DNA from: a virus
Strand: one strand, 5' to 3'
Length of the DNA: 48,040 bases
Virus record (IMG/VR): IMGVR_UViG_3300005518_000019
Location: 1 to 48,040 of that record
Each line of letters begins with the position of its first letter. Position 1 is the first letter of the stretch. A program made the translations under genes and the position numbers. The notes beneath the pieces are model-generated. The model was not told where the DNA came from and searched no databases. It saw only the letters and a list, made by a program, of their open reading frames with translations. This document shows, piece by piece, positions 47,017 through 48,040 of this stretch.

Positions 47017-47208
47017 ATGGATTGGGATCGCTTCAACGATCAGTTCCGCGAGACGTTTGACGAGAGGCAGGATCGCTGGCGTGCAGCCCGGGCCAAGCGC
47101 AAGGCTGAAGGCAAGTGCTGGCAATGCGCCAAGCTGATTGCCATGTGCACCTGCCCGAACATCCAGCACTTTGCTACTCCCCAGGAATCGGAAACCCCAA
47201 ATGACTGA
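47017..47208 (+). CDS. Small Cys-motif protein
   Basis: 63 residues: basic helix (FDERQDRWRAARAKRKAEGK) then CWQC...CTC, a possible zinc knuckle. Overlaps the next gene by eight bases. Confidence 0.6.
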   Translation: MDWDRFNDQFRETFDERQDRWRAARAKRKAEGKCWQCAKLIAMCTCPNIQHFATPQESETPND

Positions 47209-47407
47209 TCTCAAGAAGGGCGACCGGGTAATTGTTGACGTTCCACCGCATAGGAAATTCAGCGGTGTAATCGTCGGCGAGGGTCGCGAAGGGCTTTGGT
47301 GGAATGTGGTGAAGGACGGAACGAAAAGTTCGGTCGCTTACCACAAGTCGTTCTGCAAGCCCGAGGAAGCGGCCAGAGTTGTGGGAAGTCCGCGAGGTGA
47401 AACATGA
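47201..47407 (+). CDS. Small SH3-like barrel protein
   Basis: 68 residues: KKGDRVIVDVPPHRKFSGVI then VGEGREGLWWNVVKDGTKSS, a KOW/SH3-type beta pattern. Stop overlaps the next ATG. Confidence 0.6.
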   Translation: MTDLKKGDRVIVDVPPHRKFSGVIVGEGREGLWWNVVKDGTKSSVAYHKSFCKPEEAARVVGSPRGET

Positions 47408-47652
47408 ACTGGACGCAGGATACCGGCGATTACTCTTGGCATGCGCAAGACGTGCTCGGATACTTTTATCGGGTTCAAAAGGTGGCCGCTGAAGACGGCA
47501 CCAAGCTTTGGGTTTGCGCCTGGTCTGAGTCCAAAGGACTCCGCCTCGGCTGCCATGCTTGGCGCACCGCCGACGAAGCGAAGGACCACATGAACTGGAT
47601 CGCGTCGGATGTGAATGACGCCCAGTCTCCGGCACTAGGAAAGAGCGAATGA
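47404..47652 (+). CDS. Hypothetical protein
   Basis: 82 residues: beta strands (WHAQDVLGYFYRVQKV; KLWVCAWSESKGLRLG) and a final helix. Unknown. Confidence 0.6.
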   Translation: MNWTQDTGDYSWHAQDVLGYFYRVQKVAAEDGTKLWVCAWSESKGLRLGCHAWRTADEAKDHMNWIASDVNDAQSPALGKSE

Positions 47653-47915
47653 TGTCTGAGACAAAAGAGACCATGAATTTCTTCATGGGGCCTGAAGACG
47701 ATGCCGGAATCCAGTTCGAGGATTTCGTCACCGCTATAGCCGTGTGGGGCTGGATGCGCCCTGGTGGACAACCGACGGTGCGAGAGGCTGCGGATGCCTT
47801 CGGGGTGGTTGATCAGGTCGTGCTCAACGCTGTGAAGCAGCATCCGTGGATGTTCCTGGCTGGCGAGGACAGTGATGACCCGACCGAACTCAAGATAGAT
47901 TTTGATGGGGAATAG
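47649..47915 (+). CDS. HTH-like small protein
   Basis: 88 residues; PTVREAADAFGVVDQVVLNA looks like a short HTH, with VKQHPWMFL after it. Acidic tail. ATG overlaps the upstream stop. Possibly a regulator. Confidence 0.55.
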   Translation: MMSETKETMNFFMGPEDDAGIQFEDFVTAIAVWGWMRPGGQPTVREAADAFGVVDQVVLNAVKQHPWMFLAGEDSDDPTELKIDFDGE

Positions 47916-47917
47916 CT

Positions 47918-48040
47918 ATGATGACCGAAACAGTAACCCCAGCCGATCTTCGCGAGCGCGACCCGAAAGAGTGGCGCTGCCCTCACGACATGGGAATGGA
48001 TGCCGAGAACGGACCGCTCGGCTGTCGGCTGAACGCAGTT
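47918..48040 (+). CDS. 5' part of the gene that spans the window ends
   Basis: 41 codons open to the last base (MMTETVTPADLRERDPKEWR, then CPHDMGMDAENGPLGC). The frame continues at base 1 and ends at 81. See the entry at 1-81. Confidence 0.7.
   Translation, partial: MMTETVTPADLRERDPKEWRCPHDMGMDAENGPLGCRLNAV

Overview
The window reads as one complete genome of a temperate, short-tailed (podovirus-like) phage, about 48 kb, cut open at an arbitrary point. The evidence for circularity is direct: the last nine bases repeat the first nine (AACGCAGTT), and an open reading frame starting at 47918 continues across the join into base 1 and stops at 79-81, where its stop overlaps the next start in the ATGA style used all over this genome. 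The high G+C content, codon use and protein flavour suggest an alphaproteobacterial (Bradyrhizobium/Rhodopseudomonas-like) host; that host guess is inference only.

Layout. A divergent repressor/Cro-like switch lies at 40.4-41.1 kb. Leftward from it, on the minus strand, runs one almost unbroken series of genes: Cro-like regulator, HTH protein, RMF-like protein, RusA-type resolvase, adenine methyltransferase, replication initiator, DnaB/RecA-fold helicase, a LuxR-type HTH protein, terminase small and large subunits, portal, scaffold, major capsid, cement protein, T7 gp11/gp12-like tail adaptor and nozzle, three ejection proteins (one with a GH104-like muramidase, one with an ART-like insert), a T7-like tail fibre, a lysis/membrane cassette, and several secreted-looking fibre/spike proteins ending at 5720. 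Rightward, on the plus strand, run a sigma-region-4-like protein, a RecE-like nuclease plus Sak4-like ATPase recombination pair, many small accessory proteins, and, through the circle join, a winged-helix/excisionase-like protein, a PadR repressor, a tyrosine integrase and a candidate attP.

The unusual content: (1) the tail fibre, the terminal beta-helix spike and the proteins between them carry Sec-type signal peptides and many cysteines, as if the host-recognition parts were exported and oxidised; (2) an ADP-ribosyltransferase-like domain with distinctly lower G+C is embedded in the 1353-residue ejection protein; (3) a 9-base motif, GTGCGTTGC, occurs seven times in one orientation, each time 30-69 bases upstream of a late gene, whether or not the site is coding; (4) PadR is coupled to integrase and its promoter carries a palindrome; the PadR and Cro-like transcripts both appear leaderless; (5) the repressor gene is flanked on both sides by related TTTAGTT / TTTTAGC operator-like repeats.

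No tRNA gene, CRISPR array, insertion sequence, reverse transcriptase or recognisable soluble endolysin was found. Functions were assigned from protein patterns only; no database search was possible.
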